Shown: piece after piece, positions 40,453 through 49,825 of the stretch
Layout of the letters: each line of letters starts with the position of its first letter
How positions within the stretch are numbered: position 1 is the stretch's first letter
DNA from: an uncultured Christensenella sp.
Lineage (GTDB): Bacteria > Bacillota > Clostridia > Christensenellales > Borkfalkiaceae
Reading direction: 5' to 3'
NCBI GenBank assembly: GCA_910586065.1
Contig: CAJUGI010000001.1
Coordinates: 310,001-374,000, forward strand
DNA length: 64,000 nucleotides
Program-made: the position numbers and the translations under genes
Notes under the pieces: model-generated
What the model was told of the DNA's origin: nothing
The model's input: only the letters and a program-made list of their open reading frames with translations
The model's database searches: none

Positions 40453-40534
40453 TTGCGCTAATTTCACTGAACAGGGAAATATAAGATACAACCGTGCCGA
40501 GTTGTAGCCCTACTACAAAATTAAATTAGCGCAA
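40453..40534 (-). ncRNA. Candidate structured RNA with three nested stems
   Basis: On the minus strand a perfect 12-bp closing stem (TTGCGCTAATTT with AAATTAGCGCAA; plus positions 40453-40464 and 40523-40534) encloses an AGGG/CCCT stem (40473-40476 with 40508-40511) and an inner TACAAC/GTTGTA hairpin (40487-40492 with 40501-40506). Twenty-one bases later a terminator follows. It lies between the hypothetical gene at 40587 and the LRR lipoprotein. A small RNA gene, a riboswitch-like leader or an attenuator are all possible; I recognise no known family. Confidence 0.45.
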
Positions 40535-40586
40535 TCTCTTTTAACACTTTTTAGAGACTTTTTCAATACTTTATTTAATTAATTTT

Positions 40587-41306
40587 TTATTTTAAACACT
40601 TTTTCAGTTTGTTATAGGTTAAAAAGTTGGTTTTAAAGTCTTTTTCGCGGAGTTTTTGCAGGTTAGCCGCCGTAAACCGCTTTTGCATTGCAATATATAA
40701 AACTATGTTTTGTTTTAATTTCAAATCAAACTCTTTAAGATAGTCGGCGGGAATTTCTCCTTTGTGTACGGATATGAGCGCCTCCGTATAAAATATTATC
40801 AGTTTGTTGCACAGCAAGTCGAAAGCGTAAGTAAACACGTCTTTTTGCAGTCTTGCTCTGCATTTTTTGAATTCGTCGAGAACCTTTTTAAGTCGCTCGT
40901 TATCTTTTTCGGAATAGTAGTTTGATGAAGATTTTAGTGCAAAAGGCTTTAATTTTGTGCTTTCAATGCTCTTTGCGCCCAGAATTGCATAAAACTCGGT
41001 CGAAAATTTGTCGTTTTCCGATTTAAGCGCGTCCTTAAATAATGCAGATTTAACCGCCGTGCCGCCGTCAAACGCGATTAAATCTGCCGGCGAATCGTTC
41101 AAAACGTTTAAAATCGACTTTGAATCGGTTATTTCAAATTCGCCGTCCGTAAGAATTACGTATTTGGATTTCGATTGTTTTATTCCGTTTTCAATAATTT
41201 CGTGCGGGGTGCGGTTTTCGTCTGTATAAAGAATTTCCATCTCGTCGCAGGGCGGTGAAATTTCTTTACATGGCGCGCACACAAGCACGGTTAACAGTTT
41301 TTTCAT
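40587..41306 (-). CDS. Hypothetical protein, possibly a degenerate glycosyltransferase-like fold
   Basis: A 239-residue protein. I chose the ATG at 41306 (MKKLLTVLVCAPCKE) since the TTG two codons upstream lacks support. A consensus promoter TTGACT-N17-TATAAT (plus positions 41338-41343 and 41315-41320) ends 8 bases before it, again with no ribosome site. The first third has a GT2-like flavour (YVILTDGEFEITDSKSILNVL), but no DXD motif is obvious. The rest is helical and Lys-rich with no known domain. Divergent from the exonuclease gene. Confidence 0.6.
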   Translation of the reverse strand: MKKLLTVLVCAPCKEISPPCDEMEILYTDENRTPHEIIENGIKQSKSKYVILTDGEFEITDSKSILNVLNDSPADLIAFDGGTAVKSALFKDALKSENDKFSTEFYAILGAKSIESTKLKPFALKSSSNYYSEKDNERLKKVLDEFKKCRARLQKDVFTYAFDLLCNKLIIFYTEALISVHKGEIPADYLKEFDLKLKQNIVLYIAMQKRFTAANLQKLREKDFKTNFLTYNKLKKCLK

Positions 41307-41314
41307 ACGCAAAA

Positions 41315-41378
41315 ATTATAGTATAAACTTTTTCAAAAGTCAATATAAGTTGCGCTTTGTAAGGCTTTATGTTATAAT
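41315..41378. promoter_or_regulatory. Back-to-back promoters between 41306 and 41410
   Basis: Leftward: TTGACT-N17-TATAAT (complement of 41338-41343 and 41315-41320). Rightward: TTGCGC (41350-41355)-N17-TATAAT (41373-41378), 31 bases before the exonuclease ATG. Confidence 0.65.
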
Positions 41379-41409
41379 TAAGCGGAACTGCAAAAATTTT
41401 AACTTAAAG

Positions 41410-42360
41410 ATGAAACTTGTATTTTTTGACATCGAATGCGCGTGCGTGCATAAAACTTACGCAAAAATCTGCGCGTTCGGTTACGTCGTATGCGACGAGA
41501 AATTCAATATTCTTGAAAAAGAGGATATTCTTATAAACCCCAAGGGGAAGTTCGAGCTAACCGACCGCAAGGGCGAAAAGGGTATAAATTTGCCGTATGA
41601 TTACGAAGAGTTTAAACATCATCCGCCTTTTCCTAAGGTTTACAGCCGTATAAAGGAACTTTTGGAGGACCCAGACGCGTGCGTTTTCGGACACGCCGTT
41701 TTAAATGACGTTAAATATCTGAATTTGGAAACCAAGCGTTTTAAATTGCCGTCGTTCAATTTCTGCTTTACAGACAGTCAGATACTTTTTATGGCTTTGA
41801 CAAACGATTTTTCGCGACAGTACGGGCTTGAATCAATTTCTAATAAGCTCGGCGTGGAATTTACGCCCCACCGCGCCGCGGACGACGCTTATGCGACTAT
41901 GCGCATAGTGGAGGCAATGTGCAGGGAAAAAGATTGCGGTTATGCCGAATTGTTAAAATTACTCGGCGTTTCGTACGGAAAAATCGAAAATTACGTCATT
42001 TCCCGCCCGCAGTCAAAGGGAATGAGGGCTTATAACAGAGAAAAGCGCGAAGAAAAGTTGGCGCGTTCTAAGGCGCGTGTTGAGTTTTTTAATAACGTTT
42101 CGCGCAAAAAAGCGAGGAAAGGCGGCAAGCTTTACGGTAAAATTTTTACTTTTGCCCGCCCGATAGAGAACGATATACAAATTTCAATTCCGCTTGTAAA
42201 CGCAATTTACGAGCAGGGCGGAAGATATTCCGCACAACTCGACGATTGCCGTTATTACGTTTGTATTGAGGGCGACGACGGGGTGCGCACCCGTAACGCG
42301 AGGGCGCGTGCCGGAATAGAGGTTATTTCTTTGGACGGATTGAAGGAGCTTTTAAAATGA
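41410..42360 (+). CDS. DEDD-family 3'-5' exonuclease with a C-terminal extension
   Basis: A 316-residue protein beginning with exonuclease motif I FFDIECACV (metal-binding Asp and Glu). A NDVKYLNLE segment is compatible with motif II, and motif III is HRAADDAYATMRIVEAM with the catalytic His and Asp, as in DnaQ-like nucleases. After about residue 195 comes a basic linker and a distinct C-terminal region (KIFTFARPIENDIQISIPLVNAIYEQGGRY) of about 90 residues, possibly BRCT-like. The ATG at 41410 has only a weak AAAG ribosome site. It overlaps the next gene by 4 bases (ATGA). Role in repair or RNA decay is undetermined. Confidence 0.75.
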   Translation: MKLVFFDIECACVHKTYAKICAFGYVVCDEKFNILEKEDILINPKGKFELTDRKGEKGINLPYDYEEFKHHPPFPKVYSRIKELLEDPDACVFGHAVLNDVKYLNLETKRFKLPSFNFCFTDSQILFMALTNDFSRQYGLESISNKLGVEFTPHRAADDAYATMRIVEAMCREKDCGYAELLKLLGVSYGKIENYVISRPQSKGMRAYNREKREEKLARSKARVEFFNNVSRKKARKGGKLYGKIFTFARPIENDIQISIPLVNAIYEQGGRYSAQLDDCRYYVCIEGDDGVRTRNARARAGIEVISLDGLKELLK

Positions 42361-43661
42361 ACCTGCCGCAGGATTTTTTAATAAGAATGAAAGCGGAGCT
42401 CGGCGCCGGATTTGAATCCTTTTTAAAAAGCTACGAAAACGAGCCTGCGCGGGCCGTGCGTGTGAATACTCTTAAAGTTTCCGTGGACGAATTCAAAAAA
42501 ATATCACCCGTACTTCTTGAAGGACGCGTTCCCTGGGAGAAGAGCGGATTTTATACCCTTGCGGAAGGACTCGGTAAAACCGTAGCCCACGCCGCGGGGC
42601 TTTATTATGTGCAGGAGCCTTCGGCAATGTGCGCCGTGCCCGAACTTGAAATAGCCACGGGCGAAAGAGTGCTTGATTTGTGCTCCGCTCCGGGAGGAAA
42701 GGGAACGCAGATTGCTCAGTATATGAAGGGTAGCGGGATTCTTGTTTTAAACGAAATCGACCTTAAACGTTCGATAATTTTAAAGAGCAACGTGGAAAGG
42801 CTTGGCGTTAAAAACGCGGTTGTTTTAAGTAAAAGCCCTGAAGAGCTGAGCGGGATTTTTTACGATTACTTTGATAAAATTCTCGTGGACGCTCCGTGTT
42901 CTGGCGAGGGTATGTTTAAAAAAGAACCGAATGCGATTCCGGAATGGAGCCTAAAAAACGTTGAATTATGTGCCGTCCGGCAAAAAAATATTCTGGAAAA
43001 CGCCGACAAAATGCTTGCGGGCGGCGGAAGGATGGTTTATTCAACTTGCACGTTTGCTCCCGAAGAGGACGAACGACAAATAGAAAACTTTTTAAAGACG
43101 CATAAGGAATATAAACTAATTAATATGAAAAAACTTTTGCCGCACGAGGTGCGCGGCGAAGGGCATTTTTGCGCGGTTTTGCAAAAATCCGAAGGCGAAC
43201 GGCGCGTAATAAAAAAGCGTGAGCCTTTAGTTAAGGAAAAGACCTTAAAGCTTTACCGTGAGTGGGAGGTGCAGACGCTAAGTTTCAAAGCCGAAAATTT
43301 AGTCTGCGAGGATGAAAATTTTGCGGTGAACGGCGGAAACGTTTACGCCTTTTTTAATGATTTGCCTGAAATTCCTTACGGCTTTTACTGGGACAGCGGT
43401 TTGTTTTTTGGCGGAAGAACTTCCGACGGAAAGCGGTTCGAGCCTTCGCACAGGCTTGCAATGTGCTTAAAAAAGGAGGAAGTCAGGCATATTGACGTGG
43501 ACGAGGCAACGGCGCTTAAATTTCTGCGCGGGCTGACTTTCGAGTGCTCCGCAACCGAAAAGGGCTGGAGGGTAGTGACTTATCTCGGTTATCCGCTCGG
43601 CTGGTGCAAGGCGGTAAACGGAGTAGCCAAAAATCATCTGCCCAAAGGATTGAGAATTTAA
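42357..43661 (+). CDS. rRNA cytosine-C5 methyltransferase, RsmF/NOL1-NOP2-Sun type
   Basis: A 434-residue enzyme using S-adenosylmethionine. The N-terminal domain ends before the SAM-binding motif VLDLCSAPGGKGTQIA; the motif IV cysteine is in DAPCSGEGMFKKE and the catalytic cysteine in YSTCTFAPEEDERQIENFL. The C-terminal PUA-like region is present (LPKGLRI end, GYPLGWCKAVNGVAKNHLPKG). The domain structure matches RsmF/YebU of Gram-positives; the exact rRNA position cannot be told. It starts with ATGA overlap with the exonuclease gene. Confidence 0.88.
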   Translation: MNLPQDFLIRMKAELGAGFESFLKSYENEPARAVRVNTLKVSVDEFKKISPVLLEGRVPWEKSGFYTLAEGLGKTVAHAAGLYYVQEPSAMCAVPELEIATGERVLDLCSAPGGKGTQIAQYMKGSGILVLNEIDLKRSIILKSNVERLGVKNAVVLSKSPEELSGIFYDYFDKILVDAPCSGEGMFKKEPNAIPEWSLKNVELCAVRQKNILENADKMLAGGGRMVYSTCTFAPEEDERQIENFLKTHKEYKLINMKKLLPHEVRGEGHFCAVLQKSEGERRVIKKREPLVKEKTLKLYREWEVQTLSFKAENLVCEDENFAVNGGNVYAFFNDLPEIPYGFYWDSGLFFGGRTSDGKRFEPSHRLAMCLKKEEVRHIDVDEATALKFLRGLTFECSATEKGWRVVTYLGYPLGWCKAVNGVAKNHLPKGLRI

Positions 43662-44203
43662 TGGAAGAAATAGAGTACGTAAAACTGAGTACCGAAAATT
43701 TTTGCATGAATTCTTTGAACAACTTCAAAAGATACCAAAAAGTTACGCGTTGCTGGCGCAAACATAACGATACATATACATTGACACCCGTATCTTATAC
43801 AGAGGACTGGAGTTTGCTGGAACTGAGAGAGGTTGCAGAAAAAATTTTAAAAGCGTTATGCAGTGGCAATGCGGCTTTCGGGGCGGTTTGCGGCGGTGAA
43901 ATCATAGGTTTTGCGTTGATTGAAAGAGAATCTTTCGGCAGTGAGAACCAATATGTTGATTTGGCTGAATTTTACGTTTCTGCGCCGTTTCAAAGAAAGG
44001 GTATAGGTAAAAAATTATTCGGACTCTCGTGCGGTGCGGCAAAAGAATTCGGTGCAAAAAAGCTGTATATTTCCGCACATTCGGCGAAGGAGAGTATAGC
44101 CGCTTATAGGAGCTACGGTTGCGTGTCTGCGCTTGAAATAAATCGCGTTCTGGCAGAAAAAGAGCCTTGCGATTTGCAGCTTGAATTTGATTTATATAAA
44201 TGA
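43661..44203 (+). CDS. GNAT-family acetyltransferase 1
   Basis: A 180-residue GNAT protein. The acetyl-CoA-binding signature is LAEFYVSAPFQRKGIGKKLFGLSCGAAKEF (Q/R-x-x-G-x-G/A pattern) around residues 105-135, with a following ISAHSAKESIAAYRSYG strand-helix. I chose the ATG at 43661, which overlaps the preceding stop (TAATG); the frame is open further upstream but that is rsmF sequence. Substrate unknown. It is the first of two tandem GNAT genes, overlapping the second by 4 bases. Confidence 0.8.
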   Translation: MEEIEYVKLSTENFCMNSLNNFKRYQKVTRCWRKHNDTYTLTPVSYTEDWSLLELREVAEKILKALCSGNAAFGAVCGGEIIGFALIERESFGSENQYVDLAEFYVSAPFQRKGIGKKLFGLSCGAAKEFGAKKLYISAHSAKESIAAYRSYGCVSALEINRVLAEKEPCDLQLEFDLYK

Positions 44204-44637
44204 AGATTTACGAAGTTTTTGATAAAAGAAAATATTTGCCGCTTCTTTTAATTGCCGACGAACAGGAGAGTAGGATTGAAGAGTACATTGATAAAATTTC
44301 TATGTTTGTGCTTGACGACGGCGGTGTTAAAGCTGAAATATCCGTATGTGACAACTGCGGAGTTCCGGAAATAAAAAGTCTGGCGGTTTTACCGGATTTT
44401 CGTAAAAAAGGCTATGGAAGAAAACTTATTGAATTTGTTTGTCAAAAATATAAAAAAGATTTTTCCGCCGTACAAGTGGGAACAGGCGACAGTCCGCTTA
44501 CCGTTCCGTTTTATCAGAAATGCGGATTTGTAAAATCGCACGTTGTAAAAAATTTTTTCATTGATAATTACGACCACCCGATAATAGAAGACGGCGTACG
44601 GCTCGTAGATATGATATATCTTAAAAAAACGTTATAA
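44200..44637 (+). CDS. GNAT-family acetyltransferase 2
   Basis: A 145-residue GNAT protein with the core IKSLAVLPDFRKKGYGRKLIEFVCQKY (residues about 63-89, R-K-x-G-Y-G-R) and a second half (FYQKCGFVKSHVVKNFF) with the usual GF strand end. Probably acts on small molecules or protein N termini. It starts with an ATGA overlap with GNAT 1; the two share little sequence apart from the fold, so they are not recent duplicates. A terminator follows. Confidence 0.8.
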   Translation: MKIYEVFDKRKYLPLLLIADEQESRIEEYIDKISMFVLDDGGVKAEISVCDNCGVPEIKSLAVLPDFRKKGYGRKLIEFVCQKYKKDFSAVQVGTGDSPLTVPFYQKCGFVKSHVVKNFFIDNYDHPIIEDGVRLVDMIYLKKTL

Positions 44638-44642
44638 AATTT

Positions 44643-44675
44643 AAGTCCCCGCGCAAATGCGCGGGGACTTTTTTA
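44643..44675. terminator. Bidirectional terminator
   Basis: A 12-bp perfect stem with AGTCCCCGCGC arms and a short loop is followed by T runs on the plus strand, between convergent genes. Confidence 0.85.
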
Positions 44676-44682
44676 ATTTTGC

Positions 44683-47600
44683 TTATTTGTTTTCGCCTTC
44701 GCCGCTTTCTTCCGCGGGCTTTTCACCGTTGTCGTCAGCGGGTTCTTCCGCAGAAGTTGCGTCCTCGCTTGTTGAGGGAGTATCCGTTTCTTCCGAAGCC
44801 GTTTCGGACTGTTTGGGTTCTTCCGCAGGTTCGCTGTCGTTGTTGGGTGCTGGTTCATCCGCACTGGGTTCAACAGCTTCGGTTTCGCCAGATTCTTCCG
44901 AGGGTTCATTTTCGGTTAAAGGTTCTTCCGCAGGCTCTTCGCTCTCGGTGGAGAGGTGGAGTTTTCTGATATAACGCTGACGCTTGCGATAGTTGTTTTT
45001 GGTTATTTCTTTATCGCTCTTCTTGCGTCTGTGCTTTTTGAAGACGTCTCTTAAAAGTAAAGATACGAGAGTAATAAGGATTGCCACAAGCAGAACGATG
45101 GAGGACACTAACAGCCATGCTTCGCCTGCGTTATTATCATCGTCGTCGCTGCTGTCGTCATCGTCGTCTACGGAGTTCATTTCGATATTCTGCTGTACAG
45201 CGGAATAATCTGCAAAAACGTCCACGGAATGCATTTCCTTATTAGTATAAGTGAAATATGCAATCTTTTCATTTGAAATTTCGTCCGTTATCGAATAATC
45301 GTAGCCGGTTTCGCCGTCTTTTGCCGTTTCAGCATTGAAAGGAACGTAAGATTCTGAATCGTAAAGGGTATAAGCGTAGTATTTAGCGTCGTAGCCGTAT
45401 TCATTCTGTAACTTCTTAACTTCTTCCGCACTGATTTTTTCGGTTACGAGTTTTTCGTAGTAAGCTAAATCAGTCCTGTCGATATCGTCTTCGGGAATTT
45501 CAATGTTGTTTGCTTTTAAGAGATTAATATATTTTTCTCTTATTTCAAGCTCGTAATCGTTCAGAATTCCCGTATATTCGTTTTCGGAGACGGTTATTGC
45601 GCTGTAATCGAACGCGACAGCGCCCGATTCATAGTTGCCGTCGACGTCAACGCCTGTAGAGCCGCGTTCGCCGCTCCAAAGCTCGAGACGGTATTTCAAT
45701 TCTTCGCTTCCGGTATGAATAAAGAAGTTTACCGTTACCCAGCCGTCCGCATCTTTAGCCGCATTGTTTGCATTTACCGCAACGGCATATTCGCCGTAAT
45801 TCTTTTCGGAAACGTATCTTGCGTAAGTTGAGTCGAAGTTGTTTACTTCAACGTCCGAAGTAACATATTCGTCACCGTCGCTAACTATATAATAATAAGC
45901 TCCGTTTTTATATTCGTAAAGGTTTTTGCCTTCCGAATTAATGAGGAAGTGCGCAGCTTCGGAAGTTTTGTTTGAATCGGAATAATACTTTTCGCCGAAG
46001 TTAAGCGTTTTCAGATTGTCATAAGTTATATTTTCGCCGTTCTCGTCGAAGAAGTCTTTACTTTCGTTATCCGAATACTTGTAAAGTTTTTTGTAATTTC
46101 CGAGGTTTGCGTAAACTTTACCGTCCTCTTTGCCGTTGAATAAACCGTCTTTGCGGAGGGTATAAACGATTGCCGATTTGTGTTCTTCTTCGGTCATTCC
46201 GTCAAAGTTATCATTGAGTACGTTGCCTTCATCGTCATAGTAGTAGGTGTAGGCGGGAGTAGCGTATCCCAGTACTTTATGAGTGGTGTCGTCAACAAGA
46301 TAAATATATGCGGTTGCATTTCCGCTTACTTTAACTTTAACGGACACGGCTTCGTAACTGGAAGCGGAGATAGTTTTAGGTGTGCCGACAAAGCCGTAGT
46401 TTGCAACCTTAACTATATCGCTTTCGGAATAGTATTCGGTGTTTTCGTCAAACGCTTCGTCGTCTCTTACTTTTCTGTAAAGTTTTCCGTTGGCTTCGAA
46501 GGTTGCTTCCGAACCGCTGTAACCGTCTTCGGCTTCAACGTAATAGTTTTTATAATTTTCTTCGGTCGCTTCCGCCTGTTCAACGTAGGAACGGAGGTTG
46601 TTGACTATTATAAGGGGCTGATAGCAGGTTTTTCCGAACACGCTTTCCCAAGCGGCAAGTGCGTCGGTAAACGAGTCCGCGCCGCCGAAGGCTTTTATTA
46701 TATCGCCTTTATTGTTATAGTTATCAAAGTGCGTCTTGTTAATAAGACCTGCAAAGCGCGTAACGTCGCCGTTATTATTCGTTTCGTAATTGGTGTTTTT
46801 TCCGTCGTAGTTCTTTCTGTAAGAGCTGTCGGTTACCGAAGAACTTGCGCCGTTGTAGCCGTCGTAATTCGAAGCGTTCACAACGCCGTTTTTGATTTCG
46901 GACGTGCCGCTGGCGCTGTCGAATTCCACGCCCGAAACTTCGTCCGTATCAGCGGTAAACGCAAACTTTTGGGAAGATGTTCCTGCCGAAGTTAGGTTGT
47001 AAACGTCTTCGTCTACTTTAAGAACCTGCATATCCGCAATTGCAGACCAGCCGTAATAATAATTCGCGGTGCCTTTTATTGTGGTGTTGCCGAACTGGAA
47101 GTCGATTTTGAACTGCTGTTCGGTAGCGGTGTCGTTTGCAACGAAGAAGAAACACTGGACCCAGCCGTTATAAATATCTTCTTCGCCGGCAACGTCGGTA
47201 GTGTGTCCCGTTGTGTCGATTGTAAATGAGGTTGTGTTTTTGTCGTCGTTCGTATCGGTAATAACCAGAGTAGCCGCGGTTTTACCTTTCATGTCCGAAG
47301 TTTTAACCCAGAAGGACAATATCAAATGCTCGCCGCCGGCAAGTTTGAATGCGTTGTCTTCGATTGAAGAAGTGTAAGCCGCGCCGTAGCGTGAATGCAT
47401 TACGAGCAGGTTGCCCGTGTAACCGGGGAGCGCCGCGCCTTCCGCAGTAAGATTTTCGGCAAGCAAATTCGAGAAAATCGAACCCGCGAACGCCGTTTCG
47501 TTATAGGGGAACGCGCCGAGCGTGTCGTTGTCGGTAATTCTGGGGTTTTTAAGTTCTTTTGTAAGGGTATATTCGTTACCGTTATTATTCCGGGTTATAT

Positions 47601-49269
47601 TGATGCCGCTTTTTTGCAACATTTCTTCGGAAAGCTTAAGCTCTTTTGCCGAAGCGTAAAGCTTGCCGGTAGCCGATTTTTCGGTGGTAAGAGCCGCCGT
47701 TACGTTCGTTCCGAAAACAATTTGGTTTGTTTCTGCCGAAGCCGAAGTGAGATTTAAAAGATAGTGGAAGTCCTGCGAGTTTCTTATTTTGTCGGTATAT
47801 CTTCCTAAATTCCTGTCGGTATAAGCTTTGTCCGCAACAAATATTTTTTCTTCCTTGTCGCTTGTGAGCGTGCAGGTGGTGCTTGCGTCGATTTTCGTTT
47901 CGTTTGCTTTATACGAGCAATCTTCAGCGTCCAGATTTACAAATTTTTTAACCTGAACGTCGTCGAAGAACGCATAGCCGTTAAGCTTTTCGTAATTATC
48001 CGCTTGTCCCAAACCGAGGTTTAAAGTTAAGGTGCTTTCGCCGAAATCGCACGCTTCTACGTAAACGGTGTACTTAATCCATCCGTTGTTAGTTATATCC
48101 GAGCTGAGACCGGTATTGTCGGCAAGTATTTTTTCCGTGTTTATGGCTTTTATTTTAAAGGAATCTACCGTGTTGCCGCTGATGGTCTGGTTTACTTCAA
48201 TATAAGCGCCTCTGTCTTCTTCGTTAAGCTGGCTGTAACCTCTCGCAAATTTAAGGTTGCCGGTTTTAACCCAAACGGAAATTTCCGCCGCGGTATTTGC
48301 CTCGAGCGTAATCGATTGCGAGGTATAGTACTGATGAATGCCGTTGTAATTGCTGTCCGTGGGGTAGTTGTGGAGCATAAGGACGTTGGAAATATAGTTT
48401 TTGTCGTCAACGTCTTCGCTTACCGTGTTGCCGGTGTAGTAATAGTAGTTGCCGTAATCGTCCTCGTGCACGTCGTATGCCGTTCCGTCAATCGTGGTGG
48501 AAAGCGCGTCGTTTTCACCCTTTACGATGTTGTAGTGCGTGCCGGGATTTTCGATAAGCTGCGTTCTTACGGACATACAAAAAGTGTAAGACTCGTCGCG
48601 GTAAAATTCCTTGTCGTCGGGATTCTGGAATACGCGGAGGTCTCCGATATACCATTCGCCGTCTCTTTCGACGGGCTGTTCAAAATAGTATTCGCCGTCC
48701 TCGCCGTTGCGGTAAACGGGCTTCCCACCGATTTTGCCGTCCACTATGCCGAAATACTTTTCGTAGCCCTGTTCATTGATTATGCCGTCTTCTTTAATTT
48801 TGTTTGCACCCAAAAGCGCGGCGTAAGTATCTCTGTAAAGGATATCGCGGGATTTCATTCCGTTATAGTCGATATAATCGTCCGCGGAGGAGGAAAGGTC
48901 GTCGTTATAATCAAGTTTTGCCGCAAGTTCGGAGTCGGTGAGCGCATTCCAAGCCGTGTCGGTGGTGCCGATAATGCCAGACTTGGTGTTGGAGCTGTCC
49001 CCGCCCGAAGACCAGGTTCCCGAAACGGGAGTCTTGATAAGATATTCGGCTTTGTCTTTTTTAAGCGCCTCTTCCGAAGGCGTGTTAAAGAATTCGAAGT
49101 CGCCGTTCTTTAAAAGCTGGGTATCCTCTTTCTTGGGCGTGGAGTCCGTGTTGTCGTCGGAATCGTTTGCGCAAGCCGCCGCCAGTCCCGTACACGAGAC
49201 GGCAGTCGCAAGAAGAACCGCAATAAAAGCCTTTTTGGTTTTTTTGAATTTGTAATGATTTTTTGCCAT
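44683..49269 (-). CDS. Giant membrane-anchored surface protein
   Basis: A 1528-residue extracellular protein. N-terminal signal with a possible lipobox (GLAAAC, Cys about residue 33), then a very long tyrosine- and asparagine-rich ectodomain with several beta-sandwich modules (motifs LTLNLGLGQAD, GWVQCFFFVANDTATEQQF, VTVNFFIHTGSEELKYRLELWSG) that look carbohydrate- or surface-binding. One membrane helix (AWLLVSSIVLLVAILITLVSLLLRDVF, about 1395) is followed by a basic stop (KKHRRKK) and a roughly 115-residue Glu/Ser/Pro-rich cytoplasmic tail. If the lipobox is used the protein would be anchored at both ends. No enzyme motif was found. The ribosome site is CAGGTG. Confidence 0.85.
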   Translation of the reverse strand: MAKNHYKFKKTKKAFIAVLLATAVSCTGLAAACANDSDDNTDSTPKKEDTQLLKNGDFEFFNTPSEEALKKDKAEYLIKTPVSGTWSSGGDSSNTKSGIIGTTDTAWNALTDSELAAKLDYNDDLSSSADDYIDYNGMKSRDILYRDTYAALLGANKIKEDGIINEQGYEKYFGIVDGKIGGKPVYRNGEDGEYYFEQPVERDGEWYIGDLRVFQNPDDKEFYRDESYTFCMSVRTQLIENPGTHYNIVKGENDALSTTIDGTAYDVHEDDYGNYYYYTGNTVSEDVDDKNYISNVLMLHNYPTDSNYNGIHQYYTSQSITLEANTAAEISVWVKTGNLKFARGYSQLNEEDRGAYIEVNQTISGNTVDSFKIKAINTEKILADNTGLSSDITNNGWIKYTVYVEACDFGESTLTLNLGLGQADNYEKLNGYAFFDDVQVKKFVNLDAEDCSYKANETKIDASTTCTLTSDKEEKIFVADKAYTDRNLGRYTDKIRNSQDFHYLLNLTSASAETNQIVFGTNVTAALTTEKSATGKLYASAKELKLSEEMLQKSGINITRNNNGNEYTLTKELKNPRITDNDTLGAFPYNETAFAGSIFSNLLAENLTAEGAALPGYTGNLLVMHSRYGAAYTSSIEDNAFKLAGGEHLILSFWVKTSDMKGKTAATLVITDTNDDKNTTSFTIDTTGHTTDVAGEEDIYNGWVQCFFFVANDTATEQQFKIDFQFGNTTIKGTANYYYGWSAIADMQVLKVDEDVYNLTSAGTSSQKFAFTADTDEVSGVEFDSASGTSEIKNGVVNASNYDGYNGASSSVTDSSYRKNYDGKNTNYETNNNGDVTRFAGLINKTHFDNYNNKGDIIKAFGGADSFTDALAAWESVFGKTCYQPLIIVNNLRSYVEQAEATEENYKNYYVEAEDGYSGSEATFEANGKLYRKVRDDEAFDENTEYYSESDIVKVANYGFVGTPKTISASSYEAVSVKVKVSGNATAYIYLVDDTTHKVLGYATPAYTYYYDDEGNVLNDNFDGMTEEEHKSAIVYTLRKDGLFNGKEDGKVYANLGNYKKLYKYSDNESKDFFDENGENITYDNLKTLNFGEKYYSDSNKTSEAAHFLINSEGKNLYEYKNGAYYYIVSDGDEYVTSDVEVNNFDSTYARYVSEKNYGEYAVAVNANNAAKDADGWVTVNFFIHTGSEELKYRLELWSGERGSTGVDVDGNYESGAVAFDYSAITVSENEYTGILNDYELEIREKYINLLKANNIEIPEDDIDRTDLAYYEKLVTEKISAEEVKKLQNEYGYDAKYYAYTLYDSESYVPFNAETAKDGETGYDYSITDEISNEKIAYFTYTNKEMHSVDVFADYSAVQQNIEMNSVDDDDDSSDDDDNNAGEAWLLVSSIVLLVAILITLVSLLLRDVFKKHRRKKSDKEITKNNYRKRQRYIRKLHLSTESEEPAEEPLTENEPSEESGETEAVEPSADEPAPNNDSEPAEEPKQSETASEETDTPSTSEDATSAEEPADDNGEKPAEESGEGENK

Positions 49270-49337
49270 AAAACACCTGAATAACTGCGGCGGAGTAATT
49301 CTGCCGCTTTTTCTATTTAATATAATCGTACTCCGTT

Positions 49338-49366
49338 ATTTTAATATATTTGAGGTGTTTAGGCAA
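49338..49366 (-). promoter_or_regulatory. Promoter of the giant surface-protein gene
   Basis: On the minus strand, TTGCCT (49361-49366), 17-base spacer, TAAAAT (49338-49343). Confidence 0.55.
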
Positions 49367-49468
49367 GCGTTTACGTAGTAAATAGCGTGAAAAATATTTA
49401 TTATTTTTATTTTAATTGCAAAAACTTTAAATATAGGGCGGCAAATTGCCGCCGCACGGTGTAAAGAA

Positions 49469-49825
49469 TTGGACTTGAATACATTTAAAGCGGTTCTGGC
49501 GGGATTGTTTACGGGCGCCGTAAACGGATTGTTCGGCGGAGGCGGCGGTATGGTTGCCGTACCGCTTATGAAAAACATGCTTGGTTACAGCGAAAAACGT
49601 TCGCATGCAACGGCAATTCTGGTAATTGCCCCCATATGCGCGGCAAGCGCAATAATTTATATTATAAACGGCTTTTTTTCTGCCGGCGTGGTAATACCGG
49701 CGGCAATCGGTTCGGTTGCAGGAGGGCTTCTCGGCGCCGAGCTTTTGGATAAATTGCCCGAATATATCGTAAACGCTGTGTTTATCGCTGTTATGCTTGC
49801 GGCAGGCGTAAGGCTTTTGGTATGA
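49469..49825 (+). CDS. TauE/SafE-family permease, first half-size subunit
   Basis: A 118-residue protein with the first repeat of the TauE/SafE fold: AVLAGLFTGAVNGLFGGGGGMVAVPLMKNMLGYSEKRSHATAILVI (the glycine-rich re-entrant motif and conserved AT/HA), plus two more helices. The full-length family (about 250-270 residues) consists of two such repeats. Here a second gene of 124 residues with the other repeat follows, overlapping by 4 bases, so they likely form a heterodimer. The TTG at 49469 is the only fitting start. The family exports sulfur-containing anions; no substrate can be read. Confidence 0.75.
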   Translation: MDLNTFKAVLAGLFTGAVNGLFGGGGGMVAVPLMKNMLGYSEKRSHATAILVIAPICAASAIIYIINGFFSAGVVIPAAIGSVAGGLLGAELLDKLPEYIVNAVFIAVMLAAGVRLLV

